64,000 nucleotides of DNA from Helicobacter pylori NCTC 11637 = CCUG 17874 = ATCC 43504 = JCM 12093 (GTDB taxonomy: Bacteria > Campylobacterota > Campylobacteria > Campylobacterales > Helicobacteraceae), in the NCBI RefSeq assembly GCF_900478295.1, contig NZ_LS483488.1, positions 1,178,001-1,242,000 on the forward strand, in the 5' to 3' direction. The notes beneath the pieces were generated by a model that searched no databases, was not told where the DNA came from, and saw nothing but the letters and a program-made list of their open reading frames with translations. Positions 18,653 through 27,440 of the stretch are shown piece by piece. Numbering within the stretch: the stretch's first letter is position 1; each line of letters starts with the position of its first letter. The position numbers and the translations under genes are program-made.

Positions 18653-19384
18653 TTAAATGATTTGCAAGGGGTTTTTAAAATTCTCTATTGTAACCAAATA
18701 ATTAAAAGAATGCAAAATTTCAGCCACAATGAGTGCGAAACCCCTTTCGCTATAATAATGCGTGGCGTCAATCAAACTTATCCCTAAAGATTGAGCGATC
18801 ATAGCGTCATGGTATTTCACATCGCCTGTAATCAAACAGCTTTGCGCTTTTAAAGAAGAAAACATGGACGCCCCCGATCCGCACACAAACGCTAGATCTT
18901 TAATCATTTGAGAACTTTTGACGTATGCTAATTGTCCCACCCCTAAAGAATATTTAATCCTTTCTAACAGTGCATCAAATTCCATATTAGCGTTTTCTTT
19001 CACTAACATAAGGCCTTTTTCTATCAAGTTATCAAACCCTAAAAGCGCGCTAGCGAAATGCTTGTTTAAATGCGTTTTGTCAAAATTCGTGTGCATGCTG
19101 ATGACTGAAACGTTTTTTTGGATTAAGATTTTTAAAATATTGCCCGGATAAGCCTCATCGTTAAGCGTTTTTAAGGGCTTGAAAATTAAAGGGTGGTGCG
19201 TGATGATTAGGGCGTTTTTGGGAGCGTTTAGAGCGATTTTAAGCGTGATTTCTAAACATGCGACAATCTCACTAAACTCATGGTTTTCACTCCCCACATT
19301 CAACCCGCTATTATCCCACAATTCTTGAAGTTCAAAAGGCGAAAGGCGATTCAAAACTCCCAACACTTCCTTAACTAACGCCAT
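18653..19384 (-). CDS. Nif3-like dinuclear metal centre protein
   Basis: 243 aa, Nif3/YbgI family (GTP cyclohydrolase 1 type 2-like). Metal-site motifs are visible: LITHHPLIFKPLKTL at about residue 79, VISMHTNFDKTHLN about residue 113 and LIDATHYYSERG near residue 207. The cellular reaction of this family is unsettled. It lies between flgZ and glyQ with gaps of 9 and 1 bases. Confidence 0.9.
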   Translation of the reverse strand: MALVKEVLGVLNRLSPFELQELWDNSGLNVGSENHEFSEIVACLEITLKIALNAPKNALIITHHPLIFKPLKTLNDEAYPGNILKILIQKNVSVISMHTNFDKTHLNKHFASALLGFDNLIEKGLMLVKENANMEFDALLERIKYSLGVGQLAYVKSSQMIKDLAFVCGSGASMFSSLKAQSCLITGDVKYHDAMIAQSLGISLIDATHYYSERGFALIVAEILHSFNYLVTIENFKNPLQII

Positions 19385-19385
19385 T

Positions 19386-20282
19386 TTAAGCCTTTGTTAA
19401 AGCGTTTTTTAAGCGCTCTTCTCTCTCTTCTTCTTGCTCTTTATAAAGAAGTGCGCACCATTTGGCTAAATCCCTGATTTGTAAAATATAATTTTGCCTT
19501 TCAGCCACCGAAATCGCTTTTCTGGCGTCTAAAATATTGAAAAAATGCGAGCATAGCATCACGAAATCATAAGCCGGCAGCGGGAGCTTGTTTTTTAAGC
19601 AATGCAAGGCTTCGGCTTGGGCGTTTTTAAACATTTCTAATAGCCTTTTCACGCTCGCTATTTCAAAATGATACTTGCTGAATTGGTATTCGCTTTCTAA
19701 ATGCACTTGCGCGTAACGCACGCTGTCATGATTTTTTTTAGCCCATTCAATCTCTAGGATATTTTCCACTTTTTGCACATACATCGCCAATCTTTCTAAG
19801 CCGTAAGTGATCTCCACCGGGATAGGGTTGCAAGGAATGCCCCCCACTTGCTGGAAATAAGTGAATTGCGTAACTTCCATGCCATCAAGCCACACTTCCC
19901 AGCCAAGCCCCCATGCCCCCAAAGTCGGACTCTCCCAATTGTCTTCTACAAATCGTATATCATGCTCATTAAGGTTTATCCCTAACACTTCTAAGCTTTT
20001 TAAATAGAGTTCTTGAATATTAGAAGGGCTTGGCTTGATAACTACCTGAAATTGGTAATAACTCCCCAAGCGGTTAGGGTTTTCCCCATAGCGCCCATCA
20101 GTAGGCCTTCTAGAGGGCGCGACATACGCCACATTCCATGGCTTTTTATCCAAACTCCTTAAAAGCGTGGCCGGATGGAATGTCCCAGCTCCTGCAGGAA
20201 TATCATAAGGCTGGATCACCAAACAGCCTTGATTCTTCCAATACTCTTGTAATTTTAATAATAAACTTGAAAAATCTTGCAT
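19386..20282 (-). CDS. glyQ: glycyl-tRNA synthetase alpha chain
   Basis: 298 aa catalytic subunit of the bacterial alpha2-beta2 Gly[22 protein letters not shown] at residues 15-34 and [20 protein letters not shown] at about residues 74-93 are diagnostic. The beta chain glyS is 12.6 kb away in the window at 32.9-35.0 kb, so the two subunits are not in one operon. Confidence 0.97.
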   Translation of the reverse strand: MQDFSSLLLKLQEYWKNQGCLVIQPYDIPAGAGTFHPATLLRSLDKKPWNVAYVAPSRRPTDGRYGENPNRLGSYYQFQVVIKPSPSNIQELYLKSLEVLGINLNEHDIRFVEDNWESPTLGAWGLGWEVWLDGMEVTQFTYFQQVGGIPCNPIPVEITYGLERLAMYVQKVENILEIEWAKKNHDSVRYAQVHLESEYQFSKYHFEIASVKRLLEMFKNAQAEALHCLKNKLPLPAYDFVMLCSHFFNILDARKAISVAERQNYILQIRDLAKWCALLYKEQEEEREERLKNALTKA

Positions 20283-20295
20283 GTTCTCTTTCCTT

Positions 20296-21234
20296 TTAAG
20301 CGCGTCTGATCAAATCGTTCATGCTCTCTAGCACACTCTTACCCTTTAAAAGCAAGGCTAATTCGCTCGCAATGGGCGTATAAATGCCGTATTTTCTAGC
20401 GATTTCCACAATGGCGTTGGTCGTTTTCACCCCTTCAGCCACTTCGCCTAATTCTTCTAAAACCACCTCTAAAGGCTTGTTTTGGGCTAGCCCCAAGCCC
20501 ACACGATAATTCCTAGATAAAATAGAATTAGCGGTTAAAAACAAATCCCCAGCCCCAGAAAGCCCTAAAAAAGTCTCTGTCTTGCCCCCAAAGAACGCCC
20601 CAAAGCGTTGCATTTCCACTAAACCACGAGATAACAAACTCGCTTTAGCGCTATTGCCTAATTTCAAGCCATCACAAACCCCCCCAGCAATGGCTATCAC
20701 ATTTTTATACGCGCCAGCGATTTCACCCCCTATGATGTCTTGTTGGGCGTAGGCTCTGATAAAAGAGGGGGTTTTATTGGCAAATTCTAGCGCCAAAGCC
20801 TGATTATTGGAATGAATGACTAGCGCGCAAGGCAGGCCTTGAATGATTTCAGCCGCAAAACTCGGGCCAGCTAAAAAACACAAAGAATTAGGATCGATAA
20901 AATCCTTTGCGATCTCGCTCACAAACGCCCGGTTTAAAACCTCTATCCCTTTAGAAGCGATTAAAACCTTAGCGTTTTTGGGTAAAGAAGCGTTTTGAAA
21001 CCATTCCCTCAAGTGCTGCACGCTAATAGCGATGACATAGAGCGCTGCTTTTAAGCCTCTTTGTAAATCCACTTGCTCTATGGGGGCAGAACCTTTAGAA
21101 ATCAAAGCGTCATTGAGCTTTTTTAACGGCTCGTTTAAATCGCGCCTTGAAATGATTTTGACTTCATTCTTTTCTCCAAAAGCAAAGGCTAAAGCCCTCC
21201 CCCACGCCCCGCCACCAAATACTGCAATTTCCAT
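20296..21234 (-). CDS. gpsA: glycerol-3-phosphate dehydrogenase [NAD(P)+]
   Basis: The frame is open from 21270, but the nucleotide-binding fold should begin at [20 protein letters not shown], so the ATG at 21234 is preferred (312 aa). The catalytic lysine is in [21 protein letters not shown] near residue 178, and [20 protein letters not shown] near residue 230 is the family signature. It makes sn-glycerol-3-phosphate for phospholipids. It is first of the glyQ-Nif3-flgZ-waaA-lgt run, 13 bases before glyQ. Confidence 0.95.
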   Translation of the reverse strand: MEIAVFGGGAWGRALAFAFGEKNEVKIISRRDLNEPLKKLNDALISKGSAPIEQVDLQRGLKAALYVIAISVQHLREWFQNASLPKNAKVLIASKGIEVLNRAFVSEIAKDFIDPNSLCFLAGPSFAAEIIQGLPCALVIHSNNQALALEFANKTPSFIRAYAQQDIIGGEIAGAYKNVIAIAGGVCDGLKLGNSAKASLLSRGLVEMQRFGAFFGGKTETFLGLSGAGDLFLTANSILSRNYRVGLGLAQNKPLEVVLEELGEVAEGVKTTNAIVEIARKYGIYTPIASELALLLKGKSVLESMNDLIRRA

Positions 21235-21378
21235 TAAATTCCTAATCTCATTGATTGTAAAACTCACCATTTTACAATAATAAGTTTAAAATAGCCCTTA
21301 CAATCAAAACGCTGTCTTTGATTAAAACATATTAAATAATATTTTAAAATTAAAAAGCGTTAAACCAATTTATTGCCC

Positions 21379-22710
21379 TCAATATACTTCACCACCCTCT
21401 TCGTCGTCGTTTTCTTCTTTGTATTTTTCAAAAGTAAAAGCGCTCACGCGATCAAAAACCTTATCAATACTTTCTTTAAACAAGTCAATCACTTCGTTCA
21501 ATTGCGCTAAACTCTCTCTTTTGGATTCTTCTTGCTCAGAAAATTCTTTTTCTAAATTCTCAATTCTTCTAAAAATTTTATCGCTGAAGTCATCAAAGCC
21601 CTTTTGCAATAAATCCAATCTGACAGAATGCAAAGCCTTTTGGTAGCGTTTGAATTGGTTAGCGTCTTGCTCAATAGCCTTTTCATACGCCAAACACACA
21701 TCGTATAAAACGCTTAAAATTTCGTTTTGTTTTTCGCTCCTTTGATTCAACTTCATTAAAAATTTTTCAAGCGAGTTAAAAACTTTGCTTTTTTCGCTGA
21801 ACTCTTTAATTTCTTGATACCTTGTAGCGCTATAAGCGCCAATCCCTAAAAACTCAATGCCGCTATCTTCTAAAGTTTCTCTAATTTTCTTAGCGACTTC
21901 TTCTAATTGGCTTTTGGTGTGCCTATCAGCCCTACTCAATACGATAAAAACCTGCTTGCCTTCTTCGTATAATTCTTGCAAATATTCTAAATCATCTTTG
22001 TGAATCTCCCCACTCTCGCAACTAATGAACCATAAAACGTGTTTGGCGTGTTGTAGGGATTCTTTAGAGGCTTGTTTGTCCCCACCCGTATAGCCTTGAT
22101 TGCCGGGGTTATAGCCAGGCGTGTCTATGAAGCATAAAAATTCAAAAGGCACGCTAGGAGCGCTTAAAAGCATGAAAGGCATGATCTCTTTGAGATTAAA
22201 GCCAAGGGATTCTAAAAACTGATGGTCAAAAGCGAGATGGGGCAATTCCACCATGCCCCCATTTTGAGAAAACCCCATTAAAACTTCTTTTTTACCCTTT
22301 AGGCAATAAGTGGGGATAGCTGTGGTGGGATTCATGTCTTCAGGAAGTTTTAATTTCAAGCCCAACAAGTTGTTTAAAAAAGTGGATTTGCCCGCGCTAA
22401 ACCCTCCCCCTACTGCGACCATGTTTTTTTGAAACAAACTAGGGTAGCTCGCTACCAATTGCAATTCTTTTTTAATTTCTTGGAGCGTTAGTAACGCTAT
22501 TTCCTTTTCTTTGAGCGAATCCACGCCGCTAGCGAACTCTAAAAACTCGTTGTCTAAAATGCTCTGGTATTCTTCTAGCCCTTCATTTTCCATTTTAGCG
22601 TTTAAAATACGAGCGATTAGATCGTAGCGTTCTTTTAACCCCTCTGTATTGTGGTGGTTTTCAGCCCTGCTATTGTCATTAAAAATGCCCTTAAAAAAAT
22701 TAACGCTCAT
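21379..22710 (-). CDS. dynamin-like GTPase, third of three
   Basis: 443 aa. G1/P-loop GGGFSAGKST at about residue 101, G2 threonines in NPTTAIPT, G3 FIDTPGYNPG near residue 192 and G4 LSRADRHTKS near residue 256, followed by a helical stalk with coiled-coil character to the acidic C-terminus (NDDEEGGEVY). Bacterial dynamin-like proteins (e.g. Campylobacter DLP pair, LeoABC of enterotoxigenic E. coli, Bacillus DynA) bend or tether membranes, often as hetero-oligomers. The start overlaps the stop of the 781-aa partner by 4 bases, so stoichiometric co-expression is expected. Confidence 0.82.
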   Translation of the reverse strand: MSVNFFKGIFNDNSRAENHHNTEGLKERYDLIARILNAKMENEGLEEYQSILDNEFLEFASGVDSLKEKEIALLTLQEIKKELQLVASYPSLFQKNMVAVGGGFSAGKSTFLNNLLGLKLKLPEDMNPTTAIPTYCLKGKKEVLMGFSQNGGMVELPHLAFDHQFLESLGFNLKEIMPFMLLSAPSVPFEFLCFIDTPGYNPGNQGYTGGDKQASKESLQHAKHVLWFISCESGEIHKDDLEYLQELYEEGKQVFIVLSRADRHTKSQLEEVAKKIRETLEDSGIEFLGIGAYSATRYQEIKEFSEKSKVFNSLEKFLMKLNQRSEKQNEILSVLYDVCLAYEKAIEQDANQFKRYQKALHSVRLDLLQKGFDDFSDKIFRRIENLEKEFSEQEESKRESLAQLNEVIDLFKESIDKVFDRVSAFTFEKYKEENDDEEGGEVY

Positions 22711-25052
22711 TGAATCCCCTTTAAAGCTTGGATTTGAGCGTCTAATTGAGCGATGGATTGCTCTTTGTTTTGCGCTTGATGTTGCAAGTTTTGCATGTCT
22801 GTTTTAAGCTTTGAAAGCACCCCATTAGCAAAATCTTGTTTTCCTAGCTTATTTTCTAAATCAGTGCAGTATTCTTTCACATCGTTTTTAGACTCAGCTT
22901 CAAAATCCCTCACATGCTTTTCCACGCTTTGTATAAAAGCATCGGCTTCATCGCCTTTTAAAAAGCCCGTCTTTGCTCCTATCTCGCTAGGAAGAGTGTA
23001 ATCAAACTCTTTAAATTCAATGCGATCCAAGACAGCATGCACACTTTTTTTGAAAGCCACCTCATCAATCAAATCATCATCACGGATTATTTGACGCAAG
23101 ACAGGAAAGACTTTAGCGTAGAGTTCTTTTTTAAAAACGATTTTAAAAGATCCAACGCTGTCGTTCAAAGCTTTTTCGCAGATTTTATGCATCTCTATTA
23201 AATAATCCACCACCGCTCCGGCTTTAACCACTACTCTTGTGCGCATCACTTCATCATAGCCCGCATCATCATCAGCCCACCACAAAAAATTTCTTTTAAA
23301 GCTTCCAAAAAGACCGCCTTGCTTCACTCTTTCAATATAATGCTCTTCTTCCTCTTCTTCTCTAGCGAGCGCACTAGCCTTTTTGATAGCTTTCGTTAAG
23401 GTTTCATTCAAGCCATCTCTAGTGTTTTTGATGAAATGAAAAATAAATTCTTCATACGCTTCCCTAAAACCTATTTCAATGTTACCAGAGAGCTTTTCAT
23501 AAACCTCTATTTGCTTTTTGATAGTGCTAATGTCAGCGTTTTTAACCCTCTTTTTTTCATCTTCTAGGTCTTGCAACAACTGTGCTATTAATGAATGGAG
23601 GTTGTTCGCTTGGCTTTGTGTATAATCTTGCAATTTTTGAGAAATGATTTTTTCTTTCTCTTTTGCGGCTTTTTCTAAACGCTCTTCAATCGCGCCCATA
23701 TTGCTTAAAAACAATAAGCTTTCTTCAGACTTATCATCGCTACTAAAAGCGTCAGGGTAAAAATCTCTTAAATTCCGTAAGGCATTGTGATACTCTTCTG
23801 TTTTTTGGTTTCTTTCCCAAGAAGCTTGGTTTTCAAAATCTTTATACATGCTAAAGCAAACCCCTGAAGCCAGAATGACGCCATTTTTGATCGCTTTTTC
23901 AAAAATCTCTCGTTGGTTAGGGTAGTTTTCAATCAACTTTTCCATGATATTATTTAATTGAGATGAAAGGGCTTTTTGCGCGTTTTCTAAGGCTGTAGGG
24001 AGGTGTTGGCGAGATTTTTCCACCACACTCATAGAAAGAGCAGCACTGTCGGCTTGGCTTGCCACAAAATAAATTTCTTGAAGGCCTTCTTTGTTAGAAA
24101 CCCTATCAAACAAACTCATATCGCTATCCGTTAAAAACTGATTAGAAGGGCTTACAATAAACACCACATCGCAATCTTTCAATAAGGCTTTGGTGCGCTC
24201 TTCTCTTGAGACAATCGGATCGTTCACTCCCGGGGTGTCAATCACTTCCAAATCTTTAAGGTTGGGGTTATTCAAAGAAATTCGCACCACTTTAGTGTAG
24301 GGCATGAACTTCCCGTTTGCGCCCACGAATTGGAGCAATTTTTGATTCAGCTCTTCTAAGCTATTGGCTTGAATGCGCGAATCTTTTGTTTCAGTGTTGG
24401 TTAGTCCGCTTTTTTTCATTTTTTCGCATTGATCGTGTGATGAAACGAGCTTTGTGTCCTTTTCTAACTCATTTTTAGCGATCCTTTCAGCCCTTTTCAC
24501 TATTTCTTCATCGCTTAAAATATTCTCTTTGGGCGCTTCTCCACCACTTTTGTTTTTGCCAAGCATTTTTCCAAACTTATTTAATCCCTCCTTAAATCCC
24601 TCTTTAGCCCTATTTGCCAAACTTTGTTTTTCTTTTTGTTTTTTGACTTCTTCATCAACAATCCTGTTAAACTCCCTTACATACCTTTCATGTTCGTTTT
24701 CAAGCTCTGCAATATCCTTTGGGCTATAAAACTCCACTTCAGCGCTCAGATTTTGAGCGTATTTTAAAATGGTAAGACTAGCCGTCATGGGCGTTGCCGC
24801 TTTGGGTAAAACCTCTACACCCTCAAAAATCAAAGCGTTTAAGAGCGAGCTTTTGCCCGCTTTCACGCGCCCGATGATGCCGACTTTAAGATCCCTATTT
24901 GTATCTTGCAACTCTTTTAGCGTTTTTTCTAACTCTTCGGTTTTGATCACAGCGTTTTCGCTGATAAAAGGCCTCGCTTTTTCTTGCAAGCCTTGTTCTT
25001 TTAGCGTTTTTTCAATTAAAGCGCTTTTTTTAATGATTTCTTGCACATTCAT
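22707..25052 (-). CDS. dynamin-like GTPase, second of three
   Basis: 781 aa. G1 GIIGRVKAGKSSLLNALIF at about residues 58-76, G2 in ATPMTASL, a charged insertion (about residues 115-200), G3 VIDTPGVNDPIVS at about residue 276 and G4 VASQADSAAL. The C-terminal ~400 residues are helical with a basic or hydrophobic stretch (GGLFGSFKRNFLWW, about residue 590) that could be the membrane paddle. Probably acts with its two neighbours on membrane shape or repair; phage-abortive roles are known for some relatives, not shown here. Start is one base from the upstream gene's stop. Confidence 0.82.
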   Translation of the reverse strand: MNVQEIIKKSALIEKTLKEQGLQEKARPFISENAVIKTEELEKTLKELQDTNRDLKVGIIGRVKAGKSSLLNALIFEGVEVLPKAATPMTASLTILKYAQNLSAEVEFYSPKDIAELENEHERYVREFNRIVDEEVKKQKEKQSLANRAKEGFKEGLNKFGKMLGKNKSGGEAPKENILSDEEIVKRAERIAKNELEKDTKLVSSHDQCEKMKKSGLTNTETKDSRIQANSLEELNQKLLQFVGANGKFMPYTKVVRISLNNPNLKDLEVIDTPGVNDPIVSREERTKALLKDCDVVFIVSPSNQFLTDSDMSLFDRVSNKEGLQEIYFVASQADSAALSMSVVEKSRQHLPTALENAQKALSSQLNNIMEKLIENYPNQREIFEKAIKNGVILASGVCFSMYKDFENQASWERNQKTEEYHNALRNLRDFYPDAFSSDDKSEESLLFLSNMGAIEERLEKAAKEKEKIISQKLQDYTQSQANNLHSLIAQLLQDLEDEKKRVKNADISTIKKQIEVYEKLSGNIEIGFREAYEEFIFHFIKNTRDGLNETLTKAIKKASALAREEEEEEHYIERVKQGGLFGSFKRNFLWWADDDAGYDEVMRTRVVVKAGAVVDYLIEMHKICEKALNDSVGSFKIVFKKELYAKVFPVLRQIIRDDDLIDEVAFKKSVHAVLDRIEFKEFDYTLPSEIGAKTGFLKGDEADAFIQSVEKHVRDFEAESKNDVKEYCTDLENKLGKQDFANGVLSKLKTDMQNLQHQAQNKEQSIAQLDAQIQALKGIQ

Positions 25053-25053
25053 T

Positions 25054-26699
25054 TTAATCCTTTAAATATTGTTGTTCTAGATCGCTTAAAGCGTTGATCT
25101 TGTTTTCTAAGATTTGTTTTTGATCTTCTAAATCGTTTAAGTGTTTTTCTTTTTCCTTTTGAGCGAGCGCGATTTCTTGTTTTTCATGCGTGATTTCTAG
25201 CTCGCACCGATCTTTTAAACCTTTTAGGGAATTTTGCAAAGCTTCATTAAACAAGCCCGGTAAAACTTTTTTAAGCTTGTATTGAACCTCTGGTATCACT
25301 TTTGCTTCAATCAGATTTTCTAATTTCGCCCGCTCTTTTTCTTCATTTCTAAAGAATGAAGCGATGGTATTAGGCAACAAAGTCAATAATTCTTTTAAAA
25401 GAGGTTTTAACCCTTGCAAAATCAGCGCGAAGGGTCTTGTGACCGGATTCTTGGCTAAGATCACGCTTAAAGCGTTGATCCCTAGTTCAAGGCCATGCTC
25501 TAAATTCACAGACAAATCGCTAGAAAGCTGCGTGTTGTTCAAGCTTTCAAATTCTGCGCAAAAATCTTTTGAAAAAGAAAGGTTGATCTTTTCAATCTCT
25601 AATTTAGCGTTTTTGATCAAGCTTTGTTGCATGATGCTTTCTATTTCGCTATTGAACTCGTTAGGCTTGTTGATTAAAGAGGCTAAATAGGATTTTTGCT
25701 CCCTTACATCTTCTAGCACTTTTTTAACCACCGATCCCACAGCCACGCTAGAATATTCTTCTTCTAAATTAGCCCTTAATTTTTCATAGGTTTTTTCAAT
25801 GTCTTTAACGCTCAAATCCAACGCTTGTATTTCTTCTAACGCCTTTTCTTTAGAATAATCAAAGCTTTCCATCACGCTTTTTAGGCTGTTTTGTAACTGG
25901 GAATTTAAAAACTTCAATCGTTTCAAGTACAAAGCGCTAAAAAGCTTTTCAGCGTCTATTTTATCCGCCACCTCTAAAAGGGCGTTATTGTCTTTATTGG
26001 AATGGATAAGATGCGTTGTCAAATCAAGGTGATCTTGGATTTGCTCTTGAATGTAGCGAGAGATTTCTCCCACTTGCGAAGGCGTCCTTAAATTCGTTTT
26101 ACTCAAAATAAAGCTAAGGCCTTTGTCAAACTCTAAAAGGTTTTTTAATTCCCTAACCATGCGTTTAGTAAGGTTACCCTCTTCTACGCTTGTGAGAATG
26201 ACAAAATGCACGCCTCTTTCTAAATATTCCAAAATGGCATGGGTGTGGCTTGAAATGGGGCTATCAAAGCCTGGCATATCCACAAACACTAAAGGAGCGC
26301 TGTTTTTCAAAGCTTCATTTAAACCTTAAGGTAGGAATACTTCGCCGCATTCTCTTTAATCACTTCAAAACTTTGCTCATTCAGTTCAAAACTTTCTGCT
26401 TTTTCATCATTGTTTGAAAAAGCTTCTATGCGTTCATTAGCGCTATAGTGCAACTCAGTGGCTAAAGAAGTCTCTGGCGTGATACCGGTAGGCAAAACGC
26501 TCTTTTCTAAAAAGCGATTTAGTAGCGTGCTTTTCCCTGTGCTAAAATTCCCCACAACGGGTATCACAAGCTGTTGTTTTTGAACGCTCGCTAAAAGCGT
26601 GGAGCATTCTGTTTTATCAATCTCCACTTCTTTTAAAACTTCTAAAACCTGTTCTAAAAACTCCACAAAATTTGTCTGTGCGCGTAAAACCATCATCAA
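25054..26699 (-). pseudogene. dynamin-like GTPase, first of three, split by a frameshift
   Basis: The first 126 aa (26699-26319) hold G1 VGNFSTGKSTLLNRF and stop after KYSYLKV. The next frame (25054-26310, only a TTG available) begins before G3 FVDMPGFDSP and continues through G4 LSKTN and a helical stalk to QQYLKD. A one-base loss near 26322-26330 explains the break; in the restored frame the junction reads GLNEALKNS and the protein is ~545 aa, like its neighbours. If real, the GTPase domain is cut between switch regions and the protein is dead; a sequencing error is the main alternative. Confidence 0.8.
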
Positions 26700-26812
26700 T
26701 CCTTTAAAATTAAAAACTAAAATCTAAACAAGACGCAAAAATCCCCAAAAAGGGTTTATACGGGTTTATATGGGTATGGGTTTATATGGGGGTGAAAAGA
26801 TAAAGCGGCTGA

Positions 26813-26860
26813 CTAGAGAGAGAGAGAAAGAGAAAGCGAATTTTTAAGAATAATCATCAT
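26813..26860 (-). CDS. short leader ORF with CT repeat
   Basis: Minus-strand ATG-ATG at 26860, preceded by AGGAG, encodes MMIILKNSLSLSLSL and stops at 26813. The Ser-Leu tail is a CT dinucleotide tract, (CT)6 plus interrupted CT units. Changes in CT number would switch the reading frame, giving longer peptides. It lies between a good -10 box and the dynamin genes, so it may be a leader peptide or the start of a decayed gene. No product is known to me. Confidence 0.35.
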   Translation of the reverse strand: MMIILKNSLSLSLSL

Positions 26861-26891
26861 TACAAACTCCTAGCACCATTTAATGGTGGGT

Positions 26892-26897
26892 ATTATA
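26892..26897 (-). promoter_or_regulatory. -10 box for the dynamin gene run
   Basis: AAGTATAATACC on the minus strand. The expected RNA begins near 26885, contains a short hairpin (ACCATT/AATGGT), the CT leader ORF and about 185 bases of leader before the first dynamin-like gene. Confidence 0.5.
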
Positions 26898-26940
26898 CTT
26901 GATTTTTCACAATCAAAACTAAAAAACTCAAAAATATTAA

Positions 26941-26967
26941 AGAGCTTGATTTTAATCAAGCGATAGC
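26941..26967. repeat. hairpin repeat, copy 1
   Basis: GCTTGATT..AATCAAGC stem followed by GATAGC. The same ~29-base block recurs in opposite orientation at 37981-38010. On the minus strand it is followed by T-rich sequence and may act as a terminator. Confidence 0.5.
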
Positions 26968-26984
26968 TTATAAAAAGCGGTCTT

Positions 26985-27042
26985 GGGGGGTTAGGGGGAT
27001 TTTAAGGGGGTTAAGGGGGGGTATTATCGCAAAATACCCCCC
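26985..27042. terminator. G-run block and 10-bp hairpin after the czn operon
   Basis: Plus strand has G6, G5, G5, G7 runs (26985-27021) with 3-7 base loops. GGGGGGTATT (27016-27025) pairs perfectly with AATACCCCCC (27033-27042). It lies ~110 bases past the last gene of the minus-strand czn operon and could end that transcript, although no long T tract follows on the minus strand. Confidence 0.45.
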
Positions 27043-27148
27043 TATCCCCTTAAGAGAATGAGTTTCAAAAACAAAGTAACTAAAACCCCATTTTTTAAAA
27101 AAGTTAAAAATTTTAGTTATTGGCATTTAATGAAAAACGCCATGCGTT

Positions 27149-27430
27149 TTACAACCCATGCGTTTGAGAATAAAACAATTTCATGTCTTTAGAAGCGAAC
27201 TGGTTTTTTAAAGCTTGGGCTAGAGATAAAGCGACTTCCTCGCTTAAAAAAAGCTTGAATTTAGCGTAATCTTTACGCCCGCTCACCTGCTCTTTTTGGC
27301 TTAAAAGCAACGAAGAAGCGGCGTATTTATAGCACTCCACATAAAAAAAATCATCAAAGCCTTTTTCAAACAAATAATCTATTAAAGCGTCTTTCAAACA
27401 AATATCAATATAAATTTCTAAAGCGAGCAT
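27149..27430 (-). CDS. DUF3240-like small protein of the metal efflux operon
   Basis: The ATG at 27430 (MLALEIYID, 93 aa) is preferred over an upstream start at 27466 that lies inside cznA. Small ferredoxin-fold-like proteins of the DUF3240 type are often encoded at the end of CusA/CzcA efflux operons; conserved positions here include DALIDYLFEKGFDDFFYVE and QVSGRKDYAKF. A role in metal sensing or pump assembly is inferred from position only. It starts 11 bases after the cznA stop. Confidence 0.75.
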   Translation of the reverse strand: MLALEIYIDICLKDALIDYLFEKGFDDFFYVECYKYAASSLLLSQKEQVSGRKDYAKFKLFLSEEVALSLAQALKNQFASKDMKLFYSQTHGL

Positions 27431-27440
27431 GTGAAATCCC

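Larger units (their letters stand above)
26700..27148. other. regulatory/repeat-rich intergenic region
   Basis: From the right: a G-rich block with four G runs and a 10-bp hairpin, a GCTTGAT hairpin repeat, a minus-strand promoter, a 15-codon CT-repeat ORF, and repeats of GGGTTTATA(C/T) at 26752-26790 before the first dynamin gene. No larger gene seen. Confidence 0.6.
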
